From Acidimicrobiia bacterium (GTDB lineage: Bacteria; Actinomycetota; Acidimicrobiia; Spongiisociales; UBA5794), in the NCBI GenBank assembly GCA_026985095.1, contig JALSQW010000064.1, forward strand, positions 1 to 64,000: a DNA stretch of 64,000 nucleotides, in the 5' to 3' direction. The position numbers and the translations under genes were made by a program. Below are positions 18,479-27,589 of this stretch, in pieces; the stretch's first letter is position 1, and the number at the start of each line of letters is the position of its first letter. The notes below the pieces were generated by a model. It was not told the DNA's origin. It saw only the letters and a program-made list of their open reading frames with translations, and did not search any database.

Positions 18479-19273
18479 ATGCAGCAGATCCGCACCCTCG
18501 GGAGACAGGTCTTCGAGCTGGGAACCGTGCAGTTCCTGTGGGGGAACCCTCATGTCGGCGCCATCTTCGACACGCTGGGGATCGAGCCCACCCGCGGCTA
18601 CTTCGTTCTCCGCGCCGCGCCGATGGGTCGGCCCGCACCGGCCCTCATCGGCAACGCCTTCGCGTTCTTCCCGCCTGTGATGGTCGCCAAGCTCGTGTCA
18701 CGTTCCTGGGACGAGCATCTCCCGTCTGAGGTCGTTGCGCTCGCCGTGCCTCATCTGGCAGAGGCGGCACGATCGGTCTTCGGGGACGGGGAGGCGGTCC
18801 GAGACCTCGCCGAGCACCTCGCGGCCGTCCGCGCCGCCGGTCGATACGACGGTCGCATGCTGTCGTCGGCATGGAACGCGCTCCGATGGCCGGACGATGC
18901 CGCTCCGACGCTGTTCGCCGCTGCGACCGTGCTCCGTGAGCATCGTGGCGACGGCCATATCCTCGCCCTCCAGCGGTTCGATCTGTCGCCTCTCGAAGGG
19001 ATGCTGCTGTCGACGTCCCGCCGTCAGGAGGACATCGTGGCGGCTGCCCGCTCGCGGGGGTGGAGGGATGACGACCTCGAGGAAGCCACCGCCCGCCTGG
19101 TCCGACGAGGTGCGGTGGCGGACGGGGTGATCACCGATGGGGGAGCAGAGCTGTGGGAGGCGGTGGAGCGGGCGACCGACCGTCTGGCCGCCCAGCCGTG
19201 GCGATCGTCGGGTGTGGACCTCGACGAGGTGGTGGCACTGGCCGCACAGGTCATCGACACCGCCCGTTGGTGA
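18479..19273 (+). CDS. SCO6745-family protein
   Basis: 264 residues. The characteristic stretch is GTVQFLWGNPHVGAIFDTLG..., followed by GRPAPALIGNAFAFFPP, a helical middle containing MLSSAWNALRW, and a C-terminal winged-helix-like part (SRRQEDIVAAARSRGWRDDD). Actinobacterial members of this family have no proven function; the C-terminal half looks like a helix-turn-helix domain. It begins at a leaderless promoter. Confidence 0.75.
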   Translation: MQQIRTLGRQVFELGTVQFLWGNPHVGAIFDTLGIEPTRGYFVLRAAPMGRPAPALIGNAFAFFPPVMVAKLVSRSWDEHLPSEVVALAVPHLAEAARSVFGDGEAVRDLAEHLAAVRAAGRYDGRMLSSAWNALRWPDDAAPTLFAAATVLREHRGDGHILALQRFDLSPLEGMLLSTSRRQEDIVAAARSRGWRDDDLEEATARLVRRGAVADGVITDGGAELWEAVERATDRLAAQPWRSSGVDLDEVVALAAQVIDTARW

Positions 19274-19280
19274 TCATGCC

Positions 19281-19309
19281 CGGTCGGCGGGAGGTATGCC
19301 GCCGGACCG
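19281..19309 (+). terminator. Imperfect hairpin after the SCO6745-family gene
   Basis: CGGTCGGCGG pairs with CCGCCGGACCG across an eight-base loop, with one bulged base. There is no U-tract. It sits eight bases after the TGA. Confidence 0.4.
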
Positions 19310-19450
19310 AGCCGGGAGGGGAACGGACCGGCCGCACGAGGGGAGTCGGGCGCCCCCGACAACCAGAGCCGGCGCGGCTCGGATGGCTGTCGTCGATTCG
19401 ACTTCGGTCGGGCCGGGTCGGTGGTGTCGATCGTCAGACCTGAGGCGTGG

Positions 19451-21667
19451 TCACGGCGAGGAGGTGGGGCCGTGGTCCCGGTCACCCGGAGCGTAGGAGA
19501 TGACGGCGTGAGCGCGTACCTCGTCCGCCGACAGCCAGGTCGGCTTCATCTCTTCGTTCGCGAAGAGCGGAGCCTGGTCGGCGTAGTGGGGCGATGCAGG
19601 CCGCAGGGTCGCGGCTCCGAACTGGTGGATGCTCTGCACGGTCGGATCGCCTCGCGGATCCCAGTCGACGAAGAGGATGTAGGAGTCGCCGGCGATGCTG
19701 GTCAGGGTGCCGTCGTCCTGCCGCTCGCCGTAGACGGCTCGCAGAAGATCGGGTCCGCCGGCCAGTGGGAGGTCCAGCTCGCCGCGGCGGAGACGGTTGA
19801 CGTCGCCCCACCGAGGGGAGAGATCGCCCCGGCGTCGAGCCAGCCATTCGACGGCGTCGACGAACGCCGATTCCACGATATCGTCGCCCACCGACGTCGT
19901 CGTCAGACGGGACGGTTCGAAGTCGATCGCCGGGGTGCCCTCGACCGCGTCGAACACGAAGCTGAGGGTGACGACCACCAGGGCCGTGGCCTCGTCGGCG
20001 ACGTCGGCGGAGCGGTCCCAGGACCGGAGGAGCTCTTGGGCGCGTTCGATCGCCGCCACCGGCACCTCGCGGCCCGACACCAACCTCGCCGGATCGGCCT
20101 CCGCCAGGCGGCGAGCCCACCGGACCGGGAGGGAGCGTTCGTCGTAGGTCGCATCGAACTTGATGGCGACGAGCTCGGGGAGCGTGATCGAATCGTCGGC
20201 AGCGAGGAGCTCGAGAGCCCGTAGGGAACGGTTGGTGGGATCGTCTTCGATGCCGAAGCTGTCCGGGTAGTCCCGGGGATCGGGGTTCCCGGCGCCGGTG
20301 GTGGTCTGGAAGGGTGTCGAGTTGGCGTTGACGATGAACCCCGCCGGCGGGTTCATGACGGAGGGGAGCTGGTCGAAGGGCAGGTACCTGGTCCACAGGG
20401 TGGCCCTGGTGTCCCCGGGAACGATCCCCGACCAGTCGAAGCCGGCGTCGCGCAACGGGAGCATGGCGTTGTAGGCGTAGTAGATGGTGCCCTCCCGATC
20501 CGCGTAGCCGACGTTGAAGGTCGGGAGCCCGTCCTGGGAACGCAGTGGGGCGATCCAGTCGTCGAAGCTGCGAGCCTTGGCCATGGCATAGAGCTGGTCG
20601 AAGATCCCGACCGATCCCATGCCGGCGTAGCGGATCGCGTACGTGCCGTGGGGACGGCGCAGGACCGGACCGTAGATCGACCACAGCACCTCTTCGGTGA
20701 CGGTCCAGCGGAACCGTCCGGCGAGCTTCACGGTGATGGGGGCGGGGCGGCGTTCCATCTCGAGCCATTCGCCGTCGACCCGGTACCGGTAAGGGTCCTC
20801 GGGGTCGACGTCGAGGAGGTACACGTCGACGAGATCGGGGTGGTTGACGGTGAAGGACCAGGCGAGGTCGCCGTTGGTGCCGAGGGCGTGGACGGGCATG
20901 CCGGGGAAGAGGGCGCCGGTGAACTCCCATCCCTCATCGGAATGGACGCTGGCCTCGTACCAGGCGACCGGGCCTTCCCATGGTTGATGTGAGTTGGAGA
21001 CGAACATCGTGTGTCCATCGGCGGCGCGTCCGGGTCCGACGGCCATGACGTTGGATCCGAAGCGGGTCTCGGCGAAGGCGGTCTCGAAGGTGGGGCGCTC
21101 TTCGCCGAACAGGGCGATGAGGGTCTTCTCGAGTCCGAAGAACAAGGGCGATTTGTGGACCGAGGTGGCCACGATGTCCTTGCCCTCGATGGGGAAGAGC
21201 CCGACGAGCGCCTCGTCGGGATGGAGGGCGGCGTACTGGTTCAGGCCGGCGGCGTACGCTTCGACGATCGCTCGCATCTCGGGGGACACATCGGTGTCGT
21301 AGCGAGCGTCGACGGTGTCCCACACCCGGAGGAGCTGGACCATGTAGTCGTTGGCGGCTGCCTCCTTGCCGTAGGTGGCGGCCAGGGTTCCACGGGCAGC
21401 GATGACGCTCTGCTGGATGGTGAGGAAGTCGTCTTCGGCATGGGCATAGGCGAGGCCATAGGCGACGTCGGGGTCGGTTCGGCCGAAGACGTGGGGCACG
21501 CCGTAGGCGTCGCGAACGATCTCGGCGTCATACGGATCGCCGGCCCGTTCGAGGCCGGCGACCTCGCCCGATGCCGACTCGGGCCAGTAGGCCCACACCG
21601 CCAACGCCGCGAAGACGCCCAGGAGGGCGAGGACGATCCGCACGAACCAGACGAACCAACGCGGCAT
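19451..21667 (-). CDS. Penicillin acylase-family (S45) hydrolase
   Basis: 738 residues. An N-terminal membrane anchor or signal (FVWFVRIVLALLGVFAALAVW, residues 4-26) is followed by the alpha chain beginning IVRDAYGVPHVFG. The autocatalytic cleavage site is at Gly204-Ser205 (RFGSNVMAVGP), Ser205 being the N-terminal nucleophile of the beta chain. Further family motifs are NSHQPWEGP, GTNGDLAWSFT and FDWSGIVPG. Relatives cleave amide bonds in penicillins, cephalosporins or acyl-homoserine lactones; the substrate here cannot be told from sequence. The protein should work outside the membrane. It is divergent from the dehalogenase gene. Confidence 0.9.
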   Translation of the reverse strand: MPRWFVWFVRIVLALLGVFAALAVWAYWPESASGEVAGLERAGDPYDAEIVRDAYGVPHVFGRTDPDVAYGLAYAHAEDDFLTIQQSVIAARGTLAATYGKEAAANDYMVQLLRVWDTVDARYDTDVSPEMRAIVEAYAAGLNQYAALHPDEALVGLFPIEGKDIVATSVHKSPLFFGLEKTLIALFGEERPTFETAFAETRFGSNVMAVGPGRAADGHTMFVSNSHQPWEGPVAWYEASVHSDEGWEFTGALFPGMPVHALGTNGDLAWSFTVNHPDLVDVYLLDVDPEDPYRYRVDGEWLEMERRPAPITVKLAGRFRWTVTEEVLWSIYGPVLRRPHGTYAIRYAGMGSVGIFDQLYAMAKARSFDDWIAPLRSQDGLPTFNVGYADREGTIYYAYNAMLPLRDAGFDWSGIVPGDTRATLWTRYLPFDQLPSVMNPPAGFIVNANSTPFQTTTGAGNPDPRDYPDSFGIEDDPTNRSLRALELLAADDSITLPELVAIKFDATYDERSLPVRWARRLAEADPARLVSGREVPVAAIERAQELLRSWDRSADVADEATALVVVTLSFVFDAVEGTPAIDFEPSRLTTTSVGDDIVESAFVDAVEWLARRRGDLSPRWGDVNRLRRGELDLPLAGGPDLLRAVYGERQDDGTLTSIAGDSYILFVDWDPRGDPTVQSIHQFGAATLRPASPHYADQAPLFANEEMKPTWLSADEVRAHAVISYAPGDRDHGPTSSP

Positions 21668-21735
21668 TCGCGCATTCTGGCCGCGGTGGACACCCAACGC
21701 GTCGGGTACGCTCGGTGCCGAGCGCAGGAGGTCGG

Positions 21736-22581
21736 ATGGAGAAGCGGTTCGTCGAGGTCGCCGGCGTCGAGATGGCCTATGTGGAGGCGGGTGAGGGCGA
21801 CCCGATCGTGTTCCTTCACGGGAACCCGACCTCATCGTATCTGTGGCGTAGCGTGATCCCGGAGCTCGTCGACGTCGGGCGATGTGTCGCCCCTGACCTG
21901 CTCGGGATGGGGGACTCGGCGAAGGTGGACGGATCCGAGTACCGCTTCGTGGATCACCGTCGCTACCTCGATCGGTTCCTCGAGGTCGTCGACGCCACCG
22001 AGCGGGTGACGTTGGTCGTTCATGACTGGGGGAGCGCCCTGGGGTTCGATTGGGCGAACCGCCATCGCGACGCGGTGTCCGGCATCGCCTACATGGAGGC
22101 GATCGTTCGTCCGGTGTCGTGGGACGAATGGCCCGAGGCGTCGCGTCGGATCTTCCAGGGCCTGCGCTCTTCTGCCGGCGACGAACTCGTCCTCGAGCGC
22201 AACGTCTTCGTGGAGAAGATCCTCCCCGGATCGGTCCTGCGGGAACTCACCGACGAGGAGATGAACGAGTACCGACGTCCGTTCCGTGAACCGGGTGAGG
22301 GTCGGCGGCCCACGTTGACGTGGCCACGGGAGATCCCGATCGACGGGGAACCCGCGGACGTGCATGCGATCGTCTCCGACTACGCCTCGTGGCTCGCCGG
22401 GTCTCCGGTCCCCAAGCTGTTCGTCAACGCCGATCCGGGCGCCATCCTGGTGGGCCCGCAGCGGGAGTTCTGCCGGGGATGGCCGAACCAGACGGAGGTG
22501 ACGGTTCCCGGCATCCACTTCCTCCAGGAGGACTCGGGACCACAGATCGGTCGCGCCGTTGCCTCGTGGCTGGCGTGGTAG
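21736..22581 (+). CDS. dhaA: Haloalkane dehalogenase (HLD-II type)
   Basis: 281 residues of alpha/beta hydrolase fold. The halide-binding HGNPTSSYLWR includes Asn30, and DLLGMGDSAK follows. The nucleophile elbow VVHDWGSALG has Asp97 followed by Trp98, the YMEAIV motif supplies Glu121 as catalytic acid (the HLD-II arrangement), and His261 is in GIHFLQED. All five signature residues of haloalkane dehalogenases are present, so hydrolysis of carbon-halogen bonds is likely. GCAGGAGG is eight bases before the ATG; a TACGCT -10 candidate lies upstream. Confidence 0.92.
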   Translation: MEKRFVEVAGVEMAYVEAGEGDPIVFLHGNPTSSYLWRSVIPELVDVGRCVAPDLLGMGDSAKVDGSEYRFVDHRRYLDRFLEVVDATERVTLVVHDWGSALGFDWANRHRDAVSGIAYMEAIVRPVSWDEWPEASRRIFQGLRSSAGDELVLERNVFVEKILPGSVLRELTDEEMNEYRRPFREPGEGRRPTLTWPREIPIDGEPADVHAIVSDYASWLAGSPVPKLFVNADPGAILVGPQREFCRGWPNQTEVTVPGIHFLQEDSGPQIGRAVASWLAW

Positions 22582-22629
22582 GGACCTTCGCCCCTTGTGG
22601 ACCGAGCCGCGGGCAGGCATCCTGCAGAT

Positions 22630-22646
22630 GGTTGCAGAACGCAACC
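22630..22646 (+). promoter_or_regulatory. Short inverted repeat before the DoxX-like gene
   Basis: GGTTGC-AGAAC-GCAACC, a six-base perfect inverted repeat three bases before the AGGAGG ribosome site of the gene at 22662. It could be a leader hairpin or an operator. Confidence 0.4.
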
Positions 22647-22661
22647 AGAAGGAGGTGTGAG

Positions 22662-23225
22662 ATGTCGTCGATGACGGCGAAGCAAGAGGCGGGTTCGTTC
22701 GTCGTGACGCACGAGTTCCCAGCCGCGCGGAAGGTGTTCGCGCTGGTTCGGGTCGCCCTGGGATGGATCTTCCTGTGGGCGTTCCTCGACAAGACGTTCG
22801 CACTCGGGTTCGCCACCGGGCGTCTCGAGGACGGCACGATCGATCGATCCGCCGCGTGGATCAACGGTGGCTCTCCGACGACCGGGTTCCTGACGTTCGC
22901 CACGAAGGGGCCCTTCGCGGAGTTCTTCCAGGGCCTGGCCGGTCAGGCGTGGGTCGATTGGCTGTTCATGATCGGCCTGCTCGGCATCGGCCTGGCGTTG
23001 ATCTTGGGCGTTTTCATGCGGATCGGCGCCGTCGCCGGCGCGGCGATGCTGTTCCTCATGTACCTGGCGGTGCTGCCGCCGGAGCACAACCCGATCGTGG
23101 ACGACCACATCGTCTACGGGTTGACGCTCATCGGCTTGATGCTCGCGCGGATGGAGGACGTCTGGGGCCTCGGGACCTGGTGGGGTCGGCTCACCTTCGT
23201 CCAGCGGTACCCGATCCTCAAGTAG
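22662..23225 (+). CDS. DoxX/DoxD-like membrane protein
   Basis: 187 residues with the ARKVFALVRVALGWIFLWAF first helix, a conserved polar loop (DKTFALGFATG), and three further helices (about 102-122, 124-142, 150-166), the last followed by WGLGTWWG. The architecture matches DoxX-like/TQO small-subunit membrane proteins, such as the DoxD subunit of thiosulfate:quinone oxidoreductase. No partner oxidoreductase gene is adjacent, so the role is open. A near-perfect ribosome site AAGGAGG precedes the ATG. Confidence 0.8.
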   Translation: MSSMTAKQEAGSFVVTHEFPAARKVFALVRVALGWIFLWAFLDKTFALGFATGRLEDGTIDRSAAWINGGSPTTGFLTFATKGPFAEFFQGLAGQAWVDWLFMIGLLGIGLALILGVFMRIGAVAGAAMLFLMYLAVLPPEHNPIVDDHIVYGLTLIGLMLARMEDVWGLGTWWGRLTFVQRYPILK

Positions 23226-23241
23226 CCCGTTCGCGGGTTCG

Positions 23242-23272
23242 GGGGCGGCGGAGGCAGTTCCTCCGCCGCCCC
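23242..23272 (+). terminator. Strong GC hairpin terminator
   Basis: A 13-bp perfect stem (GGGGCGGCGGAGG, loop CAGTT, then its complement) 17 bases after the TAG of the DoxX-like gene. There is no U-run, as is usual for such high-GC genomes. Confidence 0.75.
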
Positions 23273-23452
23273 GTCGCGTTGGCGTCCGGGCGTCGGCACG
23301 CCGGCGGCGTGCCGGTCCCGACGCCTGGTCGGGTGCATCCCCACGCGGCGCATGAGGTGAGCCGGGCCGGGACCGGGTCGATGGAGGCCCGGGGCGCGAC
23401 CCCGACCCGCGGCTCGTAGGATCGGCGATCGAGGCTCGAGACGGGAGGGACG

Positions 23453-23947
23453 ATGCTCGAGAACATGTGGCGGGCAGCGAAGCTCGACAAGGACCTGTAC
23501 GACGCTGTGGAGGCGGACCCGTCGTTCACCGTTCAGGCCGCCGTGGTGGTGGTGCTGGTGGGGCTTTCGTCGGGGGTCGGGACGTGGCTGTCGTTCGCGG
23601 GGAGAGGGTTGGTCGGATCGGTCATCGGATCCGTCGTCGGAGCGCTGGTCGGTTGGGTGCTGTGGGCGGCCTTGACCGCGTGGATCGGTACCAGGATCTT
23701 CGGTGGGACCGCGGACCTGGGGGAGATGTTGCGGGTACTGGGTTTCGCGTCCTCCCCGTTGATCATCGGCGTCATCCCCTTCCTCGGGTTCGTCGCGGCC
23801 GTGTGGTCCTTGGCGGCGGCGGTCGTCGCGATCCGTGAAGGTCTCGACTTCGGCACCGGGTCGGCGATCGGGACGTTGGTGCTCGGGTGGATCGGTTGGG
23901 TGGTCGCGATGTTCGTCCTCGGGATCATCTTCGGCGGCGTGTTCTGA
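23453..23947 (+). CDS. Yip1-domain membrane protein
   Basis: 164 residues. A short cytoplasmic N-terminus (MWRAAKLDKDLYDAVEAD) is followed by four to five helices. The Gly-rich third and fourth helices, with GGTADLGEMLRVLGFASSPLI between them, are the recognisable Yip1 pattern. The role in bacteria is not established. GGGAGGG precedes the ATG. Confidence 0.75.
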   Translation: MLENMWRAAKLDKDLYDAVEADPSFTVQAAVVVVLVGLSSGVGTWLSFAGRGLVGSVIGSVVGALVGWVLWAALTAWIGTRIFGGTADLGEMLRVLGFASSPLIIGVIPFLGFVAAVWSLAAAVVAIREGLDFGTGSAIGTLVLGWIGWVVAMFVLGIIFGGVF

Positions 23948-23971
23948 TCGGTTCCCGCTCGGGCTCGCCGA

Positions 23972-25084
23972 TCAGGAGGACATGGCTCCGGCTTGGCCCC
24001 GGTCGGCGGTGCGCCAGTCCTGATGCCAGCTCGAGTTGGACCGCCAGAAGACCCACGAGGCGAGGCCGACAGGGATCGGCGGCAGGTAGCTGAGGGCGCG
24101 GAAGAGCAACACCCCGGCGGCGATCAGATCGGCGTCGGGGGTCGCTGCGGGGTTGGTCGTCTGCCAACCCAACGTGAGCAGCCCGATGTACCCCAGATCG
24201 ACGAGGCCGAGACCGCCCGGCGAGATCGGGATCATCACCAGAAGCCGGCCGAGGGAGAACGCCAGGACGATCCAGGGCCACGGGATCTCGCTCTCACCGA
24301 TGCCGACGGCCCGGACCGAGGCCAGGAACAGGCCGACCATGGCGAGGTTGTTGGCCAGTGTGGCGGCTACCACGGCCCGCCACCGTCGGGTGACGATCCC
24401 GATGGCATTGGCCCGGAATCGCAGGACGGTGCCCTCGGCATCGACGGGATCGCGATGGAGCCTGGTGAGCACGGCGTTGATGGGTCTCCCCAGGCCGCGA
24501 GCGACGCGGCGGGCGAATTCCTCCGATCGGAACACCAGTGCGATGACCACGGCCAGGCCCACCACGACGCCGATCCCGACGATCGCCGCCATCCACATCC
24601 ATCCGGCGGCGGCCCCGATGAGGGCGATGCCGGTGACGGCGAACACCGGGAGGCCGAGCCGAGCCATCTGATCGAAGATTCCCGCGGCGACGAACCCGGC
24701 GGTGACCGCTTCGGGGGCGAAGCCCCACGACAGGTACATGGCGAACTGGAGGGGAAGCGAGAACGCTCCTCCGGCGGGGATCGAGTTGTTGATGGCGGTG
24801 GCGGTGGTCTGGACGACGAGGGCCTCCCGGAACCGCAGGCTGGGCATGACCGCCACCAGCACCAGGGCGTAGCCGACGAGGAAGAACGCAGCGAGCAGGC
24901 CCAGGATGAGCCACTCGAGGGCGTTGATGTTGCCGATGACCTCGAGGACCTTCTCGTAGTCGGCGAGCTTCGGGATGACGAAGCCGAAGACGACCACCAC
25001 GACCAGGATCGTCAGGCCGTACTGGACGGCCAGCTTCCACCATGGGCGCCGGGGTGTGGTCGGGATCGAGTCGGGTCCGGTCAT
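23972..25084 (-). CDS. Lysylphosphatidylglycerol synthase TM-region / flippase-like protein (UPF0104)
   Basis: 370 residues with eight or more helices. Recognisable family segments are NNSIPAGGAFSLPLQFAMY, and RLLVMIPISPGGLGLVDLGY near the C-terminus (the P-G-G-L-G signature of the AglD/MprF flippase domain). The catalytic lysyl-transferase half of MprF is absent, so this is a stand-alone membrane domain, perhaps a lipid or lipid-linked sugar flippase. A TAGGAT -10 box ends six bases before the ATG, so the mRNA is probably leaderless. Confidence 0.82.
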   Translation of the reverse strand: MTGPDSIPTTPRRPWWKLAVQYGLTILVVVVVFGFVIPKLADYEKVLEVIGNINALEWLILGLLAAFFLVGYALVLVAVMPSLRFREALVVQTTATAINNSIPAGGAFSLPLQFAMYLSWGFAPEAVTAGFVAAGIFDQMARLGLPVFAVTGIALIGAAAGWMWMAAIVGIGVVVGLAVVIALVFRSEEFARRVARGLGRPINAVLTRLHRDPVDAEGTVLRFRANAIGIVTRRWRAVVAATLANNLAMVGLFLASVRAVGIGESEIPWPWIVLAFSLGRLLVMIPISPGGLGLVDLGYIGLLTLGWQTTNPAATPDADLIAAGVLLFRALSYLPPIPVGLASWVFWRSNSSWHQDWRTADRGQAGAMSS

Positions 25085-25115
25085 CGGCGCATCCTAGGTT
25101 CGCCGGCCGGCGGCG

Positions 25116-25601
25116 TCAGGGTCCGATCTCCCGCCGGCGTCTGCTCGAGATCACCCCGGTGTCGAAACCGGCGAGGTGGAGACCGCCGGCGAAGCGGGCG
25201 TGCTCGATCTTGAGGCAGCGGTCCTGGACCACCTCGAGCCCGGCGTCGAGGGCTCGGCGGGCGGCCTCGTCGTTGCGGAGGCCGAGCTGGAACCACACCA
25301 CCTTGGCGCCCACCTCGATGGCTTCGTCGACGACGCCGGGAAGATCTTCGGGCCGCCGGAACACGTCGACGATGTCGGGGACCTCGGGCAGGTCCGCCAA
25401 CGACGGGTAGCAGCGGAGGCCGAGGACCTCCTCGTAGCGAGGGTTGACCGGGTAGACCCGGAGGTCGGTCCGGACCAGGTAGGTGGCGACGAAGTTCGAC
25501 GAGCGCAGCTCGTTGGCGGAGACACCGACGAGCGCCACCGACTCGGCGTTGCGGAGGATGCGCAGGCGGTCCCGAGCGGAGGCTTCCGGTACCGGCGTCA
25601 T
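25116..25601 (-). CDS. CoA-binding domain protein (YccU-like)
   Basis: 161 residues. The Rossmann CoA-binding fold shows VALVGVSANELRSSNFVATYL, VYPVNPRYEEVLGLRCYPSL, DIVDVFRRPEDLP and VWFQLGLRNDEAARRA, the full signature of the YccU/CoA_binding_2 family. The function is unknown; it probably senses or binds CoA. Its ATG overlaps the metY stop (ATGA), so it is cotranscribed and translationally coupled with it. Confidence 0.88.
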   Translation of the reverse strand: MTPVPEASARDRLRILRNAESVALVGVSANELRSSNFVATYLVRTDLRVYPVNPRYEEVLGLRCYPSLADLPEVPDIVDVFRRPEDLPGVVDEAIEVGAKVVWFQLGLRNDEAARRALDAGLEVVQDRCLKIEHARFAGGLHLAGFDTGVISSRRRREIGP

Positions 25602-26884
25602 GATGCCGGCTCCAGGGCGTTGCCCAGGTCCCACACGATGTCGTCGGCGTCCTCTAGCCCGACGGAGATGCGGATCATGTCGTCGGAGATACCGGCTGCC
25701 TCGCGCTCGTCGACCGGCACCTGCTGGTGCGTCGTCGACGCCGGATGGATGACGAGCGTCTTCGCGTCGCCGATGTTGGCCAGATGAGAGGCGAGCTCGA
25801 CGCCTTCGATGAACCGGACACCTGCCTCGTACCCGCCCCGGAGCCCGAAGGTGAAGACCGCTCCCGGTCCCTTCGGCGTGTACCGGCGGGCCAGGGGCGT
25901 CCAGGGGTTGTCGTCGAAGATCGGGTACGAGATCCACGATACCGCTGGGTGATCCCGGAGGAAGCGGGCGATGGCCTCGGCGTTGGCGACATGGCGGTCC
26001 ATGCGAAGCGGCAGGGTCTCGAGGCCGAGGAGGAACAGGAAGGCGTTGAACGGTGACAGGGAGGCTCCGGTGTCCCGGAGGAGCTCGACGCGGGCTTTGG
26101 TCAGGTAGGCGTACTCGCGGAAGTTCTCCCAGAACCGCAGCCCGTGATAGGCGGGGGAGGGCTCGGTGATCTGCGGGAACCGACCGTTGTCCCAGGGGAA
26201 CGTCCCCGACTCGACGATGACACCGCCGATGGCGACGCCGTGCCCGCCGATGAACTTCGTCGCCGAATGGACGACGATGTCCGCTCCGTGCTCGATCGGC
26301 CGGCACAGGGCGGGGGTGGCGAACGTGTTGTCGACGACGAGCGGAAGCCCGTGGGCGTGGGCGACGTCGGCGACCGCGCCGATGTCGAGCACGTCGGCCC
26401 TGGGGTTGCCGATCGTCTCGCCGTAGATGAGCTTGGTGCGCCCGGAGATGGCGGAGACGAGCCGGCCCTCGTCGTCGAGGTCGACGAAGGTCGCCGAGAT
26501 CCCCATCTTGCGCAAGGTGACGTCGAACTGGGTGTAGGTGCCGCCGTAGAGCGACCTCGAGGCCACGATCTCGTCGCCCGCTTCGCACAACGAGAGGACG
26601 GCGATGAGCTGGGCGGCCTGACCGGAGGCGGTGGCGACCGCCCCCAGGCCTCCTTCGAGAGACGCCATCCGTTCTTCGAACGCGGCCGTCGTCGGGTTCC
26701 CGATGCGGGTGTAGATGTTCCCGTAGGTCTGGAGCGCGAACAGGTCCGCGGCGTGTTGGGCGTCCTCGAAGACGAACGACGTCGTGGCGTAGATGGGTTG
26801 AGCCCTGGCTCCGGTCTCGGGGTCCGGGCGTTGCCCGGCGTGGATGGCGCGGGTGGCGAACCCGAAGTCGTGGGGCGAGGTCAT
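25598..26884 (-). CDS. metY: O-acetylhomoserine sulfhydrylase-like PLP enzyme
   Basis: 428 residues, in the Cys/Met-metabolism PLP family. Key motifs are YTRIGNPTTAAFEERMASLEG, the SLYGGTYTQF loop, VVDNTFATPALCRPIEHGAD, and the Schiff-base Lys210 in HSATKFIGGHG. Length and the IGGVIVESG segment fit the MetY group, which makes homocysteine from O-acetylhomoserine and sulfide. The first gene of a two-gene operon with the CoA-binding protein. No SAM riboswitch is evident upstream; the intergene holds the palindromic repeat at 26953-26983. Confidence 0.9.
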   Translation of the reverse strand: MTSPHDFGFATRAIHAGQRPDPETGARAQPIYATTSFVFEDAQHAADLFALQTYGNIYTRIGNPTTAAFEERMASLEGGLGAVATASGQAAQLIAVLSLCEAGDEIVASRSLYGGTYTQFDVTLRKMGISATFVDLDDEGRLVSAISGRTKLIYGETIGNPRADVLDIGAVADVAHAHGLPLVVDNTFATPALCRPIEHGADIVVHSATKFIGGHGVAIGGVIVESGTFPWDNGRFPQITEPSPAYHGLRFWENFREYAYLTKARVELLRDTGASLSPFNAFLFLLGLETLPLRMDRHVANAEAIARFLRDHPAVSWISYPIFDDNPWTPLARRYTPKGPGAVFTFGLRGGYEAGVRFIEGVELASHLANIGDAKTLVIHPASTTHQQVPVDEREAAGISDDMIRISVGLEDADDIVWDLGNALEPAS

Positions 26885-26952
26885 GGTCGCGTCCTCTCGG
26901 TGTCGTCGCCATGATGGCGCGCCCGTCGGGCTCGGGCGACGATCGCCGTGGT

Positions 26953-26983
26953 GGGCTCCCCGAACCCAGGGTTCGGGGAGCCC
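26953..26983. repeat. Solitary copy of the palindromic repeat family, acting as a terminator-like hairpin
   Basis: GGGCTCCCCGAACCC, one A, then the exact 15-base complement GGGTTCGGGGAGCCC. Its core (GAACCC-N-GGGTT followed by GGGGAGCCC) matches the 37-bp units at 28448-28581 and 29667-29703. It lies between the end of the OsmC gene and the start of metY, both on the minus strand, so it may terminate the OsmC transcript. Confidence 0.85.
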
Positions 26984-27026
26984 GCAGAGGGCTTCGTCAG
27001 CCCACGGTTGCCGGCGGCGGGTCTGC

Positions 27027-27551
27027 TCACGCCCCCTCCGCGAGGGCGACGGCCACCGGGACGGGCCGCTGCAGGGTGTGCGCGACCGGGGATGTGGCCA
27101 CGACCGTGTCGTGGAGACGCCCGACGGCCTCGGCGTCGGCATCGGTGTCGATCCGTACGGTGACCCGGATGTCGTCGAACCCGGCATGCGTTCCGCCCAG
27201 TCCGAGGAACGTGGTCAGGTCGAGATCGCCTTCGATGTCGACGTCAAGGCCTCGCAGGTCGATGCCGGCCGCTGCCGCGTTGACGGCGTAGCCGACGACG
27301 AGGCAGTTGGCGAGCGCTCCCAGGAGCTGTTCGACCGGGTTGGGGGCCGTGTCGCTGCCGCCGAGGGCGGTCGGCTCATCGGAGGGGATGGGGTCGAACG
27401 CTCGGATGCGGACCTCGGAGCGGAACGCGCCGGTCCAGGTGGCGGACGCCCGCCAGGTGGTGGCCGCCCGCTCGGGTTCGGCGGCGATCGCGCGGGCGAG
27501 GGTCTGTACGGTCTCGAGGTCGACGTCGTTGGTGTGGGTGTGGATGGTCAT
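27027..27551 (-). CDS. OsmC-family protein with a Ser in place of the second cysteine
   Basis: 174 residues. The OsmC/Ohr fold is shown by PNPVEQLLGALANCLVVGYA with the first redox Cys83, and by RLHDTVVATSPVAHTL. There, position 154 is Ser where peroxiredoxin-like OsmC proteins usually have the second Cys (CPV). That makes a classical two-cysteine peroxidase mechanism unlikely and points to the YhfA-like branch. GGAGCGAAGGAG lies before the ATG and an inverted repeat a little further upstream suggests regulation. Confidence 0.87.
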   Translation of the reverse strand: MTIHTHTNDVDLETVQTLARAIAAEPERAATTWRASATWTGAFRSEVRIRAFDPIPSDEPTALGGSDTAPNPVEQLLGALANCLVVGYAVNAAAAGIDLRGLDVDIEGDLDLTTFLGLGGTHAGFDDIRVTVRIDTDADAEAVGRLHDTVVATSPVAHTLQRPVPVAVALAEGA

Positions 27552-27573
27552 GGTTCGCTCCTTCGCTCCATGC

Positions 27574-27589
27574 TCGGTAGGGGTACCGA
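27574..27589 (-). promoter_or_regulatory. Inverted repeat upstream of the OsmC gene
   Basis: TCGGTA-GGGG-TACCGA, a six-base perfect inverted repeat 22 bases upstream of the OsmC start codon. It fits an operator for a small dimeric regulator; none is adjacent. Confidence 0.4.

Noticed and set aside
26885-27026. SAM riboswitch before the metY-like gene
   Set aside because: The only strong structure is the 31-base palindrome, which belongs to the repeat family; no SAM-I or SAM-II core was seen.
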